From Neptuniibacter pectenicola (lineage in GTDB: Bacteria > Pseudomonadota > Gammaproteobacteria > Pseudomonadales > Balneatricaceae): DNA of 64,000 bases. The stretch is taken from positions 62,001 through 126,000 of the forward strand of contig NZ_LUTS01000005.1 in NCBI RefSeq assembly GCF_001597735.1, given 5' to 3'. Positions within the stretch are counted from its first letter, which is position 1. Each line of letters opens with the position of its first letter. The notes under the pieces are model-generated. The model had not been told where the DNA came from. It saw only the letters and a list, made by a program, of their open reading frames with translations, and made no database searches. Positions 24,897 to 34,051 of this stretch are shown piece after piece. The translations under genes were made by a program, and so were the position numbers.

Positions 24897-26288
24897 TTAC
24901 TCTTTGTAATATCCATGGTATTCAAACAAGTTTTCCCAATCAGTGGTTAAATTATCTAAGGTGTCTTTAGCGGAGATATCATCGGTCGTGAGGTACTTGT
25001 CCCAATGTTGTTGTGAGAGCGCTAACAGCTCGGCATATTCAGGGACAGCCCAATAGTCTCGGGCGAAGGTTAGTGACTCACTAAAGGCTTTGTGCATCGG
25101 TGATGTGGTTAGCCGTTTTTTTGAATTAAGGGCGTGAATGCCGCAGCTGAGCCCGCCTAATTCTGACCAGCGCTCTTGGACCTGAGAGCGAAGAAGCCAC
25201 TTTAGCAGGCGAAAACTATAGGCTTTTTTCTTTGAGTAACTAATGATGGATATGCCTTGTCCGCCTAAGGAGGTTGCTCTGCTGACGGGCCCTGCTGGAG
25301 CCGCGAAAAAACCGATATTGTTCGCGAGTTTATTCTTTGCCGGTGAGGTGAGCTCGGCACTGGTCGCGAAGTAAACCATCGACATGGCAACTTTGCCTTC
25401 GATCAGGGGTTTATGTGAACTCCGGCCTGAGTCTAGGTAGTAATTTTTCCACTCCGGGTTCTGAAACGCCGCCAGTTGTTTATAAAATGCAAGCGCGGAG
25501 GTGGCTGCAGCATTGTTCAAAATGCCACGAATTTGGAAGGTTTGTTTATTGCCTAAATCCGCGCCCCACGCCCAGATAAGTGGCTGAATAGCCATGGTTA
25601 GCCCGTCGTAGTGGGCCGTTCTCCAGGCCAGAAGTCCCCAAAAATCCTCTGTAGGTCGATTGAAAAACTCAGCGATATCTTTCAGTTGGCTCCATGTCGC
25701 GGGTATATCTAGTGCGTAGCCGTAACGCTGTAAAAACGCGCGTTTCTCTTGGTTGTCTTCAAATAGATCTTTACGGTAGGCAAACCCCATGGCGTCGCAC
25801 TCTAAAGGGATCGCCCAATAGCGATTGCTTGCTTTAGGGTATTCCGCATAACTGCTCATCGCTGTCTGTATAAAGCGATCATTGACGTGATGCTGTTCTA
25901 TCCAGCGAGTGAGGTTGCTGTAGTGACCATTTTTAGAGCCATAGCCTAGCCATTGAGAGTCACCAATCACCATGTCGTAGCGTTGGCTTTTGACCTCCAT
26001 CTCGCTGAAGAAGTGGCGCTGAATATCTTTCCATGGGTGTTGAACAATTTTAACTTGGATCCCTGTTTCGGCGGTAAATTCGTCGACGAGCTGTTGAAAA
26101 TAGTCTGCGGGCTTCCATTTTGCCCAAAGAATAGTGATAGACGGCACTTGTTCAGGCTCATGATAGGTCAGTATTGTATCTGCGCCTTGGTCAGACTCTA
26201 GGTATACAAAAAGCGTGCTGACTGCCAGTAGGATGACGAGTACAGCGATAATCATCGGCGATATCATTTTATTCACGGTACAACTCAC
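24897..26288 (-). CDS. Extracellular solute-binding protein (family 1), partner of cyclase
   Basis: 463 residues with an N-terminal membrane or uncleaved signal segment (MISPMIIAVLVILLAVSTLF). The fold is that of family 1 sugar-binding proteins: ITILWAKWKPADYFQQLVDEF, VKIVQHPWKDI, MVIGDSQWLGYGSKNGHY, WAIPLECDAMGFAYRKDLFED and SLGGQGISIISYSKKKA. No permease or ATPase gene is adjacent; its only operon neighbour is the dCache-GGDEF gene 3 bases downstream. That makes a sensing role plausible, like periplasmic binding proteins that work with chemoreceptors. Ligand unknown; sugars are typical of the family. Confidence 0.85.
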   Translation of the reverse strand: MSCTVNKMISPMIIAVLVILLAVSTLFVYLESDQGADTILTYHEPEQVPSITILWAKWKPADYFQQLVDEFTAETGIQVKIVQHPWKDIQRHFFSEMEVKSQRYDMVIGDSQWLGYGSKNGHYSNLTRWIEQHHVNDRFIQTAMSSYAEYPKASNRYWAIPLECDAMGFAYRKDLFEDNQEKRAFLQRYGYALDIPATWSQLKDIAEFFNRPTEDFWGLLAWRTAHYDGLTMAIQPLIWAWGADLGNKQTFQIRGILNNAAATSALAFYKQLAAFQNPEWKNYYLDSGRSSHKPLIEGKVAMSMVYFATSAELTSPAKNKLANNIGFFAAPAGPVSRATSLGGQGISIISYSKKKAYSFRLLKWLLRSQVQERWSELGGLSCGIHALNSKKRLTTSPMHKAFSESLTFARDYWAVPEYAELLALSQQHWDKYLTTDDISAKDTLDNLTTDWENLFEYHGYYKE

Positions 26289-26402
26289 CTCTCCCCGTGC
26301 CGCTTTTAATAAGTAGGCATTAGCTCACTTCCTTTTTACAAAAACTAACAGTAAAGAAAGTGTAGTCCCTGTTTACGGGTATCACCATCATTGGCGCATT
26401 TA

Positions 26403-26420
26403 ATTGAATAGCTGTTCAAT
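26403..26420. promoter_or_regulatory. Inverted repeat ATTGAA-N6-TTCAAT
   Basis: ATTGAATAGCTGTTCAAT (6-bp perfect arms, nearly symmetric core) in the 294-base gap between the divergent solute-binding protein and NosR-like genes, 163 bases before the NosR-like ATG. The core TTGAAT-N4-TTCAA matches the repeat at 54960-54975 at 13 of 16 bases. Not an FNR site (spacing differs). No other signal stands out in this gap. Confidence 0.45.
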
Positions 26421-26582
26421 ATTAACCCTACGCTAATGAGGGACTTTTTGAGCCGGTTTCGTTGAATCACCTCCTTTAGTACAGCACCTAAAGGCGTTAT
26501 TGAACGATCATAAAAGATATTTTTATTGTTGATTAGTACTGGCTAATATGAAGGAATAATATAATAAGAAGTTGTTGCTGCG

Positions 26583-28784
26583 ATGAACGTTATTACTAAG
26601 GTCTGGTGTGTTCTATATAGGTGTTGCCAACGCCTGAAGGTCTGCTTACGGAATGTATTGTTATTACTGGGTATGACGCTTATTGTATCGAGTGGTTTTC
26701 TGCATGCGGGGGTCATGGACAAAGCGGCGATGGAGAAAGCATTTCCATCACCTTATGTGGTCGGCGATAAAGATGAGACGTTGCCCGTTTGGCCGCTTTA
26801 TCAACAAATATCGACCGATACGCCCTTAGTGGGTTATGCGTTTGAATCGATTGATCTTGCCGCCATTCCTGGTTTTGCCGGTATCCCCTTTAATCTGCTG
26901 GTGGCGATTGACCCCAATGGTAGTTTTTTAAGTGTTCGCGTCTTATCACACCATGAGCCTGTTTTTTTAGAGGGGCTGGGTGAGAAACCACTAATCGATT
27001 TTGCGCAACAATATACCGGCATCTCACTGATGCAAAATATTAAAATTGATGCGAAACCTACGCTTGGAAGTGCTAATAACAGTGCGAATGCTTATATTGA
27101 TGGTGTGACTAAAGCGACGGCATCGGTGCGTATCTTTAACCAGTCACTACTCTCCTCCTCGTTAAAAGTTGCGCGTGAAAAGTTAGGTTATGCCAAAGGC
27201 CGTGACCCTGATCTCATTGCACGTATTAAGCCTGATATGTTTGAACCGATGTCTTGGCAGGAATTAGTCGATGAAGGGCTGATCGTTAAATACCGCTTTA
27301 GCAACCAAGAGGTGGAAACGCTCTTTGCGGGCACGATCGGAGAGGGGCAAGACCCTGAAGGCGCGGAGGCGCCTGATGAAACGTTCGTGGAGCTCTATGC
27401 CGCAAATTTAACGGTGCCGACGGTCGGGCGCAACCTGCTGTTACCTCAAGCGTGGGAGTATATTAAAAACAATATTGGCAGTAACGACCAGTTGTTGCTG
27501 GTGCTGGGCAAGGGCCGCTACTCGTTTGTTGGCGAGGATTTTGTGCGGGGTAAAGTCCCTGAACGGTTGAGCTTGAATCAAGCTGATCTGCCTATAGAGA
27601 TGCGGGATTTCGACCTGGATGATCGATTAAGCCTGTTTGATCTTGAGTATAAGCTTAAATTACCGGATGACTTGGAAGGATTCGAATGGAAGTTGTTCCA
27701 TGTGATCGGGCAGGCGGGGCTTGATCCCGCGTACCCCGCAGAGTTTAAGTTGAATGTTACTCGACAAAAAGGGTGGCTATATCCAGAAAGTGCGACCGAA
27801 GGCTTAGCGTTTAAGGTACCTATCCCTGAGCACTATGTGGCGGCGGCTGAGACCGATAATAAAACATGGCACAGCTTATGGGCCGGTCGTAAAGTGGATA
27901 TTGTAATCCTCATCACCGGTTTGTTGGTGTTAACCATTGTGCTGGTTAAGTACCGTATTTTAACGGGCCCTGCACAACGCCTACGCTGGTTCCGACCTTT
28001 GTACCTTCTGTTTACATTAGTGTTTATTGGCTGGTATGCCCAAGGGCAGCTCTCCATTGTTAATATTACCGGTGTATTGCAGGCGCTGGTGGCGGGGCGT
28101 AGCTTAGCGTTTTTCCTCTATGACCCGATGACCGTGTTGCTGTGGGCCTATATTGGTATCACCTTTTTTGTATGGGGGCGAGGGACCTTCTGTGGTTGGT
28201 TATGCCCGTTCGGTGCGCTACAGGAGTTGATTGGTAAGCTGTTGGCGTTTATAAAGCTGCCGCAACTCAAAGTCTCCACTCAGTTAGATGCACGTTTAAA
28301 GTGGATAAAATACATTGTCTTAGCGACCATCCTGATTATTGCCATTGTATCGGTTCCACTAACGGGTTCGGTTGTTGAGATTGAACCGTTTAAAACCAGT
28401 ATCACATTGATGTTTGATCGATCATGGCCGTTTGTGTTGTGGGCGGTAGTGTTACTGCTGTTAAGTTTGTTTGTCTATAAAGGGTACTGCCGCTATATCT
28501 GCCCGCTAGGGGCGGGGTTAGCGATCTTTGGTAAGCTAAGAATCTATAATTGGCTGCCGCGAAGAAGCGAATGTGGGCAGCCCTGTCAGCTCTGTAAGAA
28601 TCGCTGTGAGTATCAGTCGATTGAACAGAGCGGAAAAATTGATTATGACGAGTGTTTTCAATGTTTAGATTGTGTCGTTATCTACGATAGCGATGAGCAG
28701 TGCGTTCCTTTGATCGTTGAAAAACGACAGGGGCGTAAGTTGAAAACCCGTAAAAGTGGTGATGACTTAATCGCATCCAGCTAA
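26583..28784 (+). CDS. NosR/NirI-family membrane flavoprotein with 4Fe-4S domain
   Basis: 733 residues. A leader with one hydrophobic segment (about 22-42) is followed by a periplasmic FMN-binding domain; the covalent FMN threonine motif is DGVTKATASVRIF near residue 177. Five or six membrane segments follow (about 440-640). Polyferredoxin motifs include CGWLCPFGA, CRYICPLGAGLA, CGQPCQLCKNRC and CFQCLDC, the C-x3-CP and C-x2-C-x2-C-x3-C types of NosR/NirI. NosR feeds electrons to nitrous oxide reductase; nosZ, nosDFY and other denitrification genes are absent here. It may serve another periplasmic reductase. Terminator at 28889. Confidence 0.9.
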   Translation: MNVITKVWCVLYRCCQRLKVCLRNVLLLLGMTLIVSSGFLHAGVMDKAAMEKAFPSPYVVGDKDETLPVWPLYQQISTDTPLVGYAFESIDLAAIPGFAGIPFNLLVAIDPNGSFLSVRVLSHHEPVFLEGLGEKPLIDFAQQYTGISLMQNIKIDAKPTLGSANNSANAYIDGVTKATASVRIFNQSLLSSSLKVAREKLGYAKGRDPDLIARIKPDMFEPMSWQELVDEGLIVKYRFSNQEVETLFAGTIGEGQDPEGAEAPDETFVELYAANLTVPTVGRNLLLPQAWEYIKNNIGSNDQLLLVLGKGRYSFVGEDFVRGKVPERLSLNQADLPIEMRDFDLDDRLSLFDLEYKLKLPDDLEGFEWKLFHVIGQAGLDPAYPAEFKLNVTRQKGWLYPESATEGLAFKVPIPEHYVAAAETDNKTWHSLWAGRKVDIVILITGLLVLTIVLVKYRILTGPAQRLRWFRPLYLLFTLVFIGWYAQGQLSIVNITGVLQALVAGRSLAFFLYDPMTVLLWAYIGITFFVWGRGTFCGWLCPFGALQELIGKLLAFIKLPQLKVSTQLDARLKWIKYIVLATILIIAIVSVPLTGSVVEIEPFKTSITLMFDRSWPFVLWAVVLLLLSLFVYKGYCRYICPLGAGLAIFGKLRIYNWLPRRSECGQPCQLCKNRCEYQSIEQSGKIDYDECFQCLDCVVIYDSDEQCVPLIVEKRQGRKLKTRKSGDDLIASS

Positions 28785-28795
28785 GCAAATGATCG

Positions 28796-28824
28796 GGGGC
28801 GGTAAAGGCTTATTTTTCCGCCCC
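28796..28824. repeat. GC-rich inverted repeat after NosR-like gene
   Basis: GGGGCGG (28796-28802) and CCGCCCC (28818-28824) with a 15-nt loop, 11 bases after the stop. No U-tract; it may stabilise the 3' end ahead of the terminator at 28889. Confidence 0.45.
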
Positions 28825-28888
28825 TGACTATCCCCTCTGCCACTTTTCCGTTATGACCACCCTAAACCGATAACACTTTCCCTTTTAT

Positions 28889-28912
28889 ACCCCCGTTTAG
28901 GGGGTTATTTTT
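28889..28912 (+). terminator. Rho-independent terminator after NosR-like gene
   Basis: ACCCCC (28889-28894), loop GTTTA, GGGGGT (28900-28905) followed by TATTTTTA. It lies 104 bases after the stop. The remaining ~195 bases up to the enoyl-CoA hydratase gene show no further clear feature. Confidence 0.75.
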
Positions 28913-29107
28913 AGTGTGTACGCTCCTTTTATTTAGGTGTGTTCGTTCGTGTGGGCGGCCTGTTTGAGATAGGCGCTAAGGGTATAGGCTAATTTCCTAT
29001 TGGGTTTCGCTTTAATTCGAGGCAATCTGGTTGGGTAGCTAATCGAACAGCTACCTAAAACTGGCTAACCACCGCCCATCTTACAAGGGCGCTATTAGGA
29101 ACGTTGA

Positions 29108-30202
29108 ATGAGCTGTGTACGGTTTAACGAATACCCAACGCAAGATGGCAAGAGGCTTGCGGAGATCTGCTTAAATGCTGAGGGCTCTTTGCATGCGCTC
29201 TCACTGGAGATGATTGACCTTATTCAACCAAAACTTGAACAGTGGCGGCATGATGAGCGGATAGTTGCGGTTATATTAGATAGTGTTGGCAGCAAAGCGT
29301 TTTGTGCGGGCGGGGATGTGGTGAGTCTTTGTAAGGCGATTAAGGCCGATCCCTGCAGCCCATTACCCGACGCTTTTTTTACCCGCGAGTACCGGTTGGA
29401 TTACACCATCCATACCTATAATAAGCCCATTATCTGTTGGGGGAGCGGTATCGTGATGGGGGGCGGTATGGGGTTAATGAATGGGTGTAGTCATCGCATC
29501 GTGACAGAAACCTCCCACCTTGCCATGCCTGAAGTCACCATAGGGCTATACCCAGATGTGGGCGGAAGCTGGTTTCTAAACCATATGCCCGGCCGAACGG
29601 GGCTGTTTTTAGGTTTAACCGGCAACCCTATCAACGCCGCGGATGCGTTATTTTTGGGGTTGGCGGATCGTTTTATTACGTCAGATCAGCGTGACCTAAT
29701 GCTCGAACGGTTGTTAGGTGAATCGTGGGTCGATGCGACTGCGGCGGTTAATCGTGTGTTACGTGATTTGGAGGCGGCGTCCCGGTCGCAGTTGACGCCA
29801 GAGGGGCCGGTACAACGTCATTATGATTTTATCCAGAGGATAACGGATCATGATGATGTGGATGGGTTTGTTGAGGCCTTAGTGGCCGTAAAGAGTGATG
29901 ATAAGTGGATTCAGCGAGGGGTTAATGCGATTAAACATGGTAGCCCGCTATCCATTAAATTGATTCAGAAGCAGCTCGCAGTGACTCAGCATATGTCATT
30001 GAAAGAGGTGTTTTGTGCCGAGCTTATTCTGTCGGTTCAGTGCTGTCGCCGAACCGATTTTCCGGAGGGTGTACGTGCGCTATTAGTGGATAAAGATGGC
30101 GCCCCGCAATGGGCGTTTAGCTGCTTAGCGGATGTGGATCCGGCGGAGGTGGAGGCCTGCTTTGTTTCGCCGTGGTCACAACATCCGTTAGCCGATCTAT
30201 AG
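29108..30202 (+). CDS. Enoyl-CoA hydratase/isomerase family protein (3-hydroxyisobutyryl-CoA hydrolase-like)
   Basis: 364 residues, the length of HIBCH-type crotonase-fold proteins (plain hydratases are about 260). The N-terminal crotonase core has the oxyanion-hole motifs KAFCAGGDVVSLC and GSGIVMGGGMGLM, and the catalytic-side motif AMPEVTIGLYPDVGGSWFL contains the Glu and Asp (E-V-T-I-G-x-x-P-D) expected of HIBCH. The C-terminal extension ends FVSPWSQHPLADL, also typical. In valine degradation HIBCH hydrolyses 3-hydroxyisobutyryl-CoA, but no partner genes lie beside it. ATG has GGAAC upstream. A rhodanese gene follows on the same strand. Confidence 0.85.
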   Translation: MSCVRFNEYPTQDGKRLAEICLNAEGSLHALSLEMIDLIQPKLEQWRHDERIVAVILDSVGSKAFCAGGDVVSLCKAIKADPCSPLPDAFFTREYRLDYTIHTYNKPIICWGSGIVMGGGMGLMNGCSHRIVTETSHLAMPEVTIGLYPDVGGSWFLNHMPGRTGLFLGLTGNPINAADALFLGLADRFITSDQRDLMLERLLGESWVDATAAVNRVLRDLEAASRSQLTPEGPVQRHYDFIQRITDHDDVDGFVEALVAVKSDDKWIQRGVNAIKHGSPLSIKLIQKQLAVTQHMSLKEVFCAELILSVQCCRRTDFPEGVRALLVDKDGAPQWAFSCLADVDPAEVEACFVSPWSQHPLADL

Positions 30203-30320
30203 CGGCGCGACCACCGCCCTATGGGTCCAATGTTTAAGAGATGAATCGGGGTTAATTAATAATGCGTAGCCTGCTTGGCGCTTAACGCGGAATAACAATA
30301 AGTGAATGGAGAGATGACCA

Positions 30321-30734
30321 ATGGCACCTTTGATTAAAAAAGGGATTAAGGCGCTGGTTGATGAAGCGAATCAGGTGGTGCGAGAGATTACGGTTGCAGA
30401 GGCGATCACCCTGTATGGAAAAGAGGGTGTTCAGTTTATCGACCTGCGTGATATTCGTGAGCTGCAACGGGACGGTGTGATTCCGGGTGCCTACCATTGC
30501 CCGCGGGGTATGTTGGAGTTTTGGGTTGATCCTGACAGTCCTTACGCTAAAAAAATATTTCAGCAGGACCTTACCTTCGTGCTGTTTTGTGGCGGTGGAT
30601 TACGCTCTGCTTTAGCTGGCCGGGCCGTGGTCGAGATGGGGCTGCCGGATGTGCTTCATATCCGTGGTGGGTTCGCAGGATGGCGAAAAGGCGAAGGCGT
30701 TATCGCGGAATACATAGAAAAAGCGCACGCCTAA
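30321..30734 (+). CDS. Rhodanese-like domain protein
   Basis: 137 residues, a single rhodanese domain. The substrate-site loop is CGGGLRSALAG (active cysteine followed by Gly-Gly-Gly-Leu-Arg), with the entry motif FIDLRDIRELQRDGVIPGAYHCPRG (D-x-R-x-x-x-E-x-x-x-G-H-I-P-G-A equivalent) and the closing GGFAGW. It likely transfers sulfur in the cytoplasm; the physiological acceptor is unknown. ATG is preceded by GGAGAG. A terminator follows. Confidence 0.92.
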   Translation: MAPLIKKGIKALVDEANQVVREITVAEAITLYGKEGVQFIDLRDIRELQRDGVIPGAYHCPRGMLEFWVDPDSPYAKKIFQQDLTFVLFCGGGLRSALAGRAVVEMGLPDVLHIRGGFAGWRKGEGVIAEYIEKAHA

Positions 30735-30763
30735 CTCACCCTATTGTTAGGTTTGTTTACTTA

Positions 30764-30798
30764 AAACCTATTTAATTCGATATTAAGTAGGTTTTTTT
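30764..30798 (+). terminator. Terminator after rhodanese gene
   Basis: AAACCTA (30764-30770) and TAGGTTT (30788-30794), with additional pairing of TTTAAT/ATTAAG inside, followed by a run of T to 30798. Confidence 0.8.
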
Positions 30799-30900
30799 AT
30801 GCTTCTTTTGGGTCAGCTCCAACTATCAATTTATTTCTAATAGGAATGTAGGGATAATTGTGTACCTTTTTTCTACTTAAGTTCAAATCGGGAACTAAAG

Positions 30901-32130
30901 ATGCACGTTTTGCTATTGAGCCTTATCGGTCTCGCTTTCGTCTTGATCATTATTGAAGACCTGATCCACTTAAACAAAGCTAAATCGACCCTGTTTATTG
31001 GTACGCTGGTCTGGATACTCGCCTTTGTGTTCCCTGAGCATAGTGTTGAGCATATTCAGGAGGGATTAAATGAAAACCTCTTGGACATCGCGACACTGTG
31101 GTTATTTTTAATGGCCGCGATGACGTTTGTTGCGTATTTGAACCAGCAGGGTTTAATTACTCAGCTGGTGTACCGTTTACTGCCCAGTAAACTAACGCTG
31201 CGAAAGTTAATGATCTTAATGGCGCTAATGGGACTCGTGTTCTCCTCGTTAGCAGATAACATTACAGCATCGTTGATTATGCTTTCCCTGCTAACCTCGC
31301 TTAAGTTAGACAAGAAACAAACACTTAAATTTGCCACATTAATCGTATTTGCGGTGAACTCCGGCGGCGTCTCCTTGATAACGGGGGATGTGACCACCTT
31401 GATGATCTTCCTTGAAGGGAAAGTGGATATTACGGATCTATTCCTATTGATCGGCCCAGCATTTGCGGGGGTTGTTTCTTTGGCCCTATTACTGATGTGG
31501 GGGACCAATGAAGAGGTGACACTGCCGAAATTTAAACGCCCTATCGCCACAGCAGATAAGTTAATCGCCTTTCTCTTCCTTTTGACGATTGGTAGCACCC
31601 TCTTTATGAGCGTTGCGTTTTCGGTACCGCCCGTGTTGACCTTCCTGTTTGGCTTGTCGGTGATGTTTATAACGCACCGTATCTTCCATCGCAGCGAGAA
31701 ATCACCCAATATTTTAGAATCAGTAAGGGAGATCGAGTTTGATACCTTACTGTTCTTCCTCGGTGTATTGCTGTTGGTCGGTATGCTTAAAGAGCTGTCT
31801 GTCTTAGAGTTCTTGTTACAGCTTTACGATGTAATGCCAACCTATATGGCCAATTTTGTGGTGGGTATTTTGTCAGCGTTGGTTGATAACGTGCCATTAA
31901 CCGCGGCTATATTGAAGTCAGGTATTAGTATGAGCACCGCTGAATGGCTGGGGTTAACGTATGCCGTGGGTGTAGGTGGATCTATCTTGATTATTGGCTC
32001 TGCTGCCGGTGTGATCGCTTTGAGTAAGCTTGAAGAGGTCTCTTTTATTAGTTACTTGCGTTTTATTCATTGGTTGCTGGTTGCGTACACGGTGGGCTAC
32101 GTGTCGGTGATGGCCATTGCGAGCTTGTAA
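30901..32130 (+). CDS. nhaD: Sodium:proton antiporter NhaD
   Basis: 409 residues, about 11-12 membrane segments, of the NhaD/arsenite-permease superfamily. Family landmarks: SSLADNITASLIMLSLL (two-helix hairpin), FAVNSGGVSLITGDVTTLMIF, SALVDNVPLTAAILKSG (the duplicated DN motif with a conserved aspartate) and GVGGSILIIGSAAGVIA. It exports Na+ in exchange for H+ and supports growth at high salinity or pH, consistent with the ectoine genes and NhaA in this window. A -10-like AT-rich leader precedes it; a strong terminator follows. Confidence 0.93.
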   Translation: MHVLLLSLIGLAFVLIIIEDLIHLNKAKSTLFIGTLVWILAFVFPEHSVEHIQEGLNENLLDIATLWLFLMAAMTFVAYLNQQGLITQLVYRLLPSKLTLRKLMILMALMGLVFSSLADNITASLIMLSLLTSLKLDKKQTLKFATLIVFAVNSGGVSLITGDVTTLMIFLEGKVDITDLFLLIGPAFAGVVSLALLLMWGTNEEVTLPKFKRPIATADKLIAFLFLLTIGSTLFMSVAFSVPPVLTFLFGLSVMFITHRIFHRSEKSPNILESVREIEFDTLLFFLGVLLLVGMLKELSVLEFLLQLYDVMPTYMANFVVGILSALVDNVPLTAAILKSGISMSTAEWLGLTYAVGVGGSILIIGSAAGVIALSKLEEVSFISYLRFIHWLLVAYTVGYVSVMAIASL

Positions 32131-32150
32131 GTTGATTTGAGGGTTAGTGA

Positions 32151-32181
32151 AAGGCTTGGTTTAAATTACCAAGCCTTTTTT
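32151..32181 (+). terminator. Rho-independent terminator after nhaD
   Basis: Perfect 9-bp stem AAGGCTTGG (32151-32159) / CCAAGCCTT (32169-32177), 9-nt loop, T tail to 32181. Probably shared with the convergent mod operon end at 32221. Confidence 0.9.
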
Positions 32182-32220
32182 GTTTGTGGGCGTGTTTATC
32201 GAACGCTTTACCCTATTACC

Positions 32221-33339
32221 TTAGCGTACGATGGCAACCGACTTGATCTGCGCCCATAAGGACTGCCCGGGTTTCAACTGAAGGTAATCGACTGACCGGC
32301 AAGTTAAGCGAGCGATCAGGTACTCCTCGCCGGTTTTTAAACGGACGAATGACATCGCTTCATCACTATCCCCTGTAATCGCATCTACTTTGACCGCTAA
32401 GGTGTTTAGTATGCTGGATTGGGTGCTTGGCGTTAGGGTTAAGCTGATGTCCCGTGCAAGTACGCGTACTCTGACCGACTGATGGAGTGCATCGCCTCGG
32501 TCCCGTACCCACAGCTCACCATCGGAAAATGCGATACGGGCTAAATGCCATTTAGGGTCACGCTCAACGACCTGACCTTGGAGGACTACCCCAGTATCAT
32601 CGCCGTAATCCAACGGAAGGTCGATGTGTGAAAAGACCTCGGTCAGCCCCCCTTGTGTGGCGACCTTACCTTGCTTTAGCACCACAACGTGGTCGGCTAA
32701 ACGGGTAACCTCATCCATTGAGTGACTCACGTAAATAATCGGGATATCCAGTGTGGCGCCTAAGCGTTCTAAGTAGGGAATAATCTCTTGTTTTCGCCGC
32801 TTATCCAATGAGGCGAGTGGTTCATCCATCAACAGTAACCGAGGGTTAATGAGCAAGGCTCGGGCGATCGCTACCCGTTGTCGTTCGCCGCCTGAGAGTT
32901 GTTGAGGGGAGCGGTGCAAAATATCGTTGATGCCCATAATCTCAATAGCGTGATCATATAATTGAGCCGATATTTTTTTACCTGCACGCTTGCGAGCGTA
33001 GGCAAGATTGCCTCCAGCCGTTAGGTGGGGGAATAGGCTCGACTCCTGAAAGACGTAACCTACCGGACGCCGGTGGGTAGGCATAAACAGGGAGGCGTTC
33101 TGCCAAACCTCGCCATTGACGATTAAGTTGCCCTGATCCGGTGTTTCTAAACCGGCGATACAACGAAGCAGTGTGGTTTTACCTGAACCCGATGGGCCAA
33201 AAATTACGCTTACTCCGCTACCCGGGAGGGTTAGGTCCACATCCAGCGTAAACTGATCCGTATGGCGCTTAGGGTTTGAACTTTGGTGCTTTAATTGAAA
33301 CGAGGCACGTATAGGGTTGTCGCTTAGGTTCGGTTTCAT
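32221..33339 (-). CDS. modC: Molybdate ABC transporter ATP-binding protein ModC
   Basis: 372 residues. The ATPase domain has Walker A GPSGSGKTT, signature LSGGERQRV, Walker B LLLMDEP and the switch H in YVSHSMDEV. A C-terminal molybdate-binding MOP/TOBE domain (about 300-365, SSILNTLAVKVDAITGDSDE) completes the ModC layout. It powers ModB. ModBC genes are 15 bases apart. No ModE regulator gene or clear ModE site is seen here. Confidence 0.95.
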   Translation of the reverse strand: MKPNLSDNPIRASFQLKHQSSNPKRHTDQFTLDVDLTLPGSGVSVIFGPSGSGKTTLLRCIAGLETPDQGNLIVNGEVWQNASLFMPTHRRPVGYVFQESSLFPHLTAGGNLAYARKRAGKKISAQLYDHAIEIMGINDILHRSPQQLSGGERQRVAIARALLINPRLLLMDEPLASLDKRRKQEIIPYLERLGATLDIPIIYVSHSMDEVTRLADHVVVLKQGKVATQGGLTEVFSHIDLPLDYGDDTGVVLQGQVVERDPKWHLARIAFSDGELWVRDRGDALHQSVRVRVLARDISLTLTPSTQSSILNTLAVKVDAITGDSDEAMSFVRLKTGEEYLIARLTCRSVDYLQLKPGQSLWAQIKSVAIVR

Positions 33340-33354
33340 TGTTTAGTGCCTCAC

Positions 33355-34041
33355 CTAGTTTAAAAGCGCTATTTTTTGTTTACGTTGTAACCAATACAAG
33401 GCTAACAGCACGGAGAATGAGAACAGGAGCATGGCACCAGATAAGGCATGGGCCTGCATAAATTCAAGCGCTTCCACATGGTCATAAATCTGCACGGATA
33501 TCACGCGGGTTTCGCCGGGGATATTACCCCCAATCATCAAGATAATGCCGAACTCACCTACCGTATGGGCGAAGCCAAGGATTGAGGCGGTGATAAAGCC
33601 CGGTTTTGCTAAGGGTAAAACCACACTAAAGAAACGATCTAGAGGCCCCGCTCGAAGTGTTGCGGCAACCTCTAGAGGACGCTCGCCAATCGCCTCCATC
33701 GCATTTTGGATCGGTTGTACAACAAAGGGCATGGAATAAAAGATAGAGGCGACGACAAGCCCCCAAAAGGTAAACGGGAGTGTCCCTAAACCTAGGCTTT
33801 GGGTGAATTGTCCGAAAAAACCATGGGGTCCCATTGCGATTAAAAGATAAAAGCCAAGAACCGTGGGTGGCAGTATGAGTGGGAGTGCAACGATGGCAGC
33901 GACTGGCGCTTTCCAAACGGATTGGGTGCGGGCTAACCACCACGCAATAGGGGTGCCTATGAGTAAAAGTAATAGGGTCACGGTCGTCGCAAGACGCAAG
34001 GTTAGCCAAATGGCGGTTAAATCGGCCTCGGAAAAACTCAT
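33355..34041 (-). CDS. modB: Molybdate ABC transporter permease ModB
   Basis: 228 residues, five or six membrane segments, length typical of ModB. The EAA loop is recognisable in [26 protein letters not shown], the part that docks on ModC. Preceded by [14 protein letters not shown], conserved in molybdate permeases. It is 10 bases downstream of modA. Confidence 0.95.
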   Translation of the reverse strand: MSFSEADLTAIWLTLRLATTVTLLLLLIGTPIAWWLARTQSVWKAPVAAIVALPLILPPTVLGFYLLIAMGPHGFFGQFTQSLGLGTLPFTFWGLVVASIFYSMPFVVQPIQNAMEAIGERPLEVAATLRAGPLDRFFSVVLPLAKPGFITASILGFAHTVGEFGIILMIGGNIPGETRVISVQIYDHVEALEFMQAHALSGAMLLFSFSVLLALYWLQRKQKIALLN

Positions 34042-34051
34042 CGTGCTAGGC

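Noticed and set aside
26403-26420. FNR box in front of the NosR-like gene
   Set aside because: FNR sites are TTGAT-N4-ATCAA; this repeat has a six-base spacer and different half-sites.
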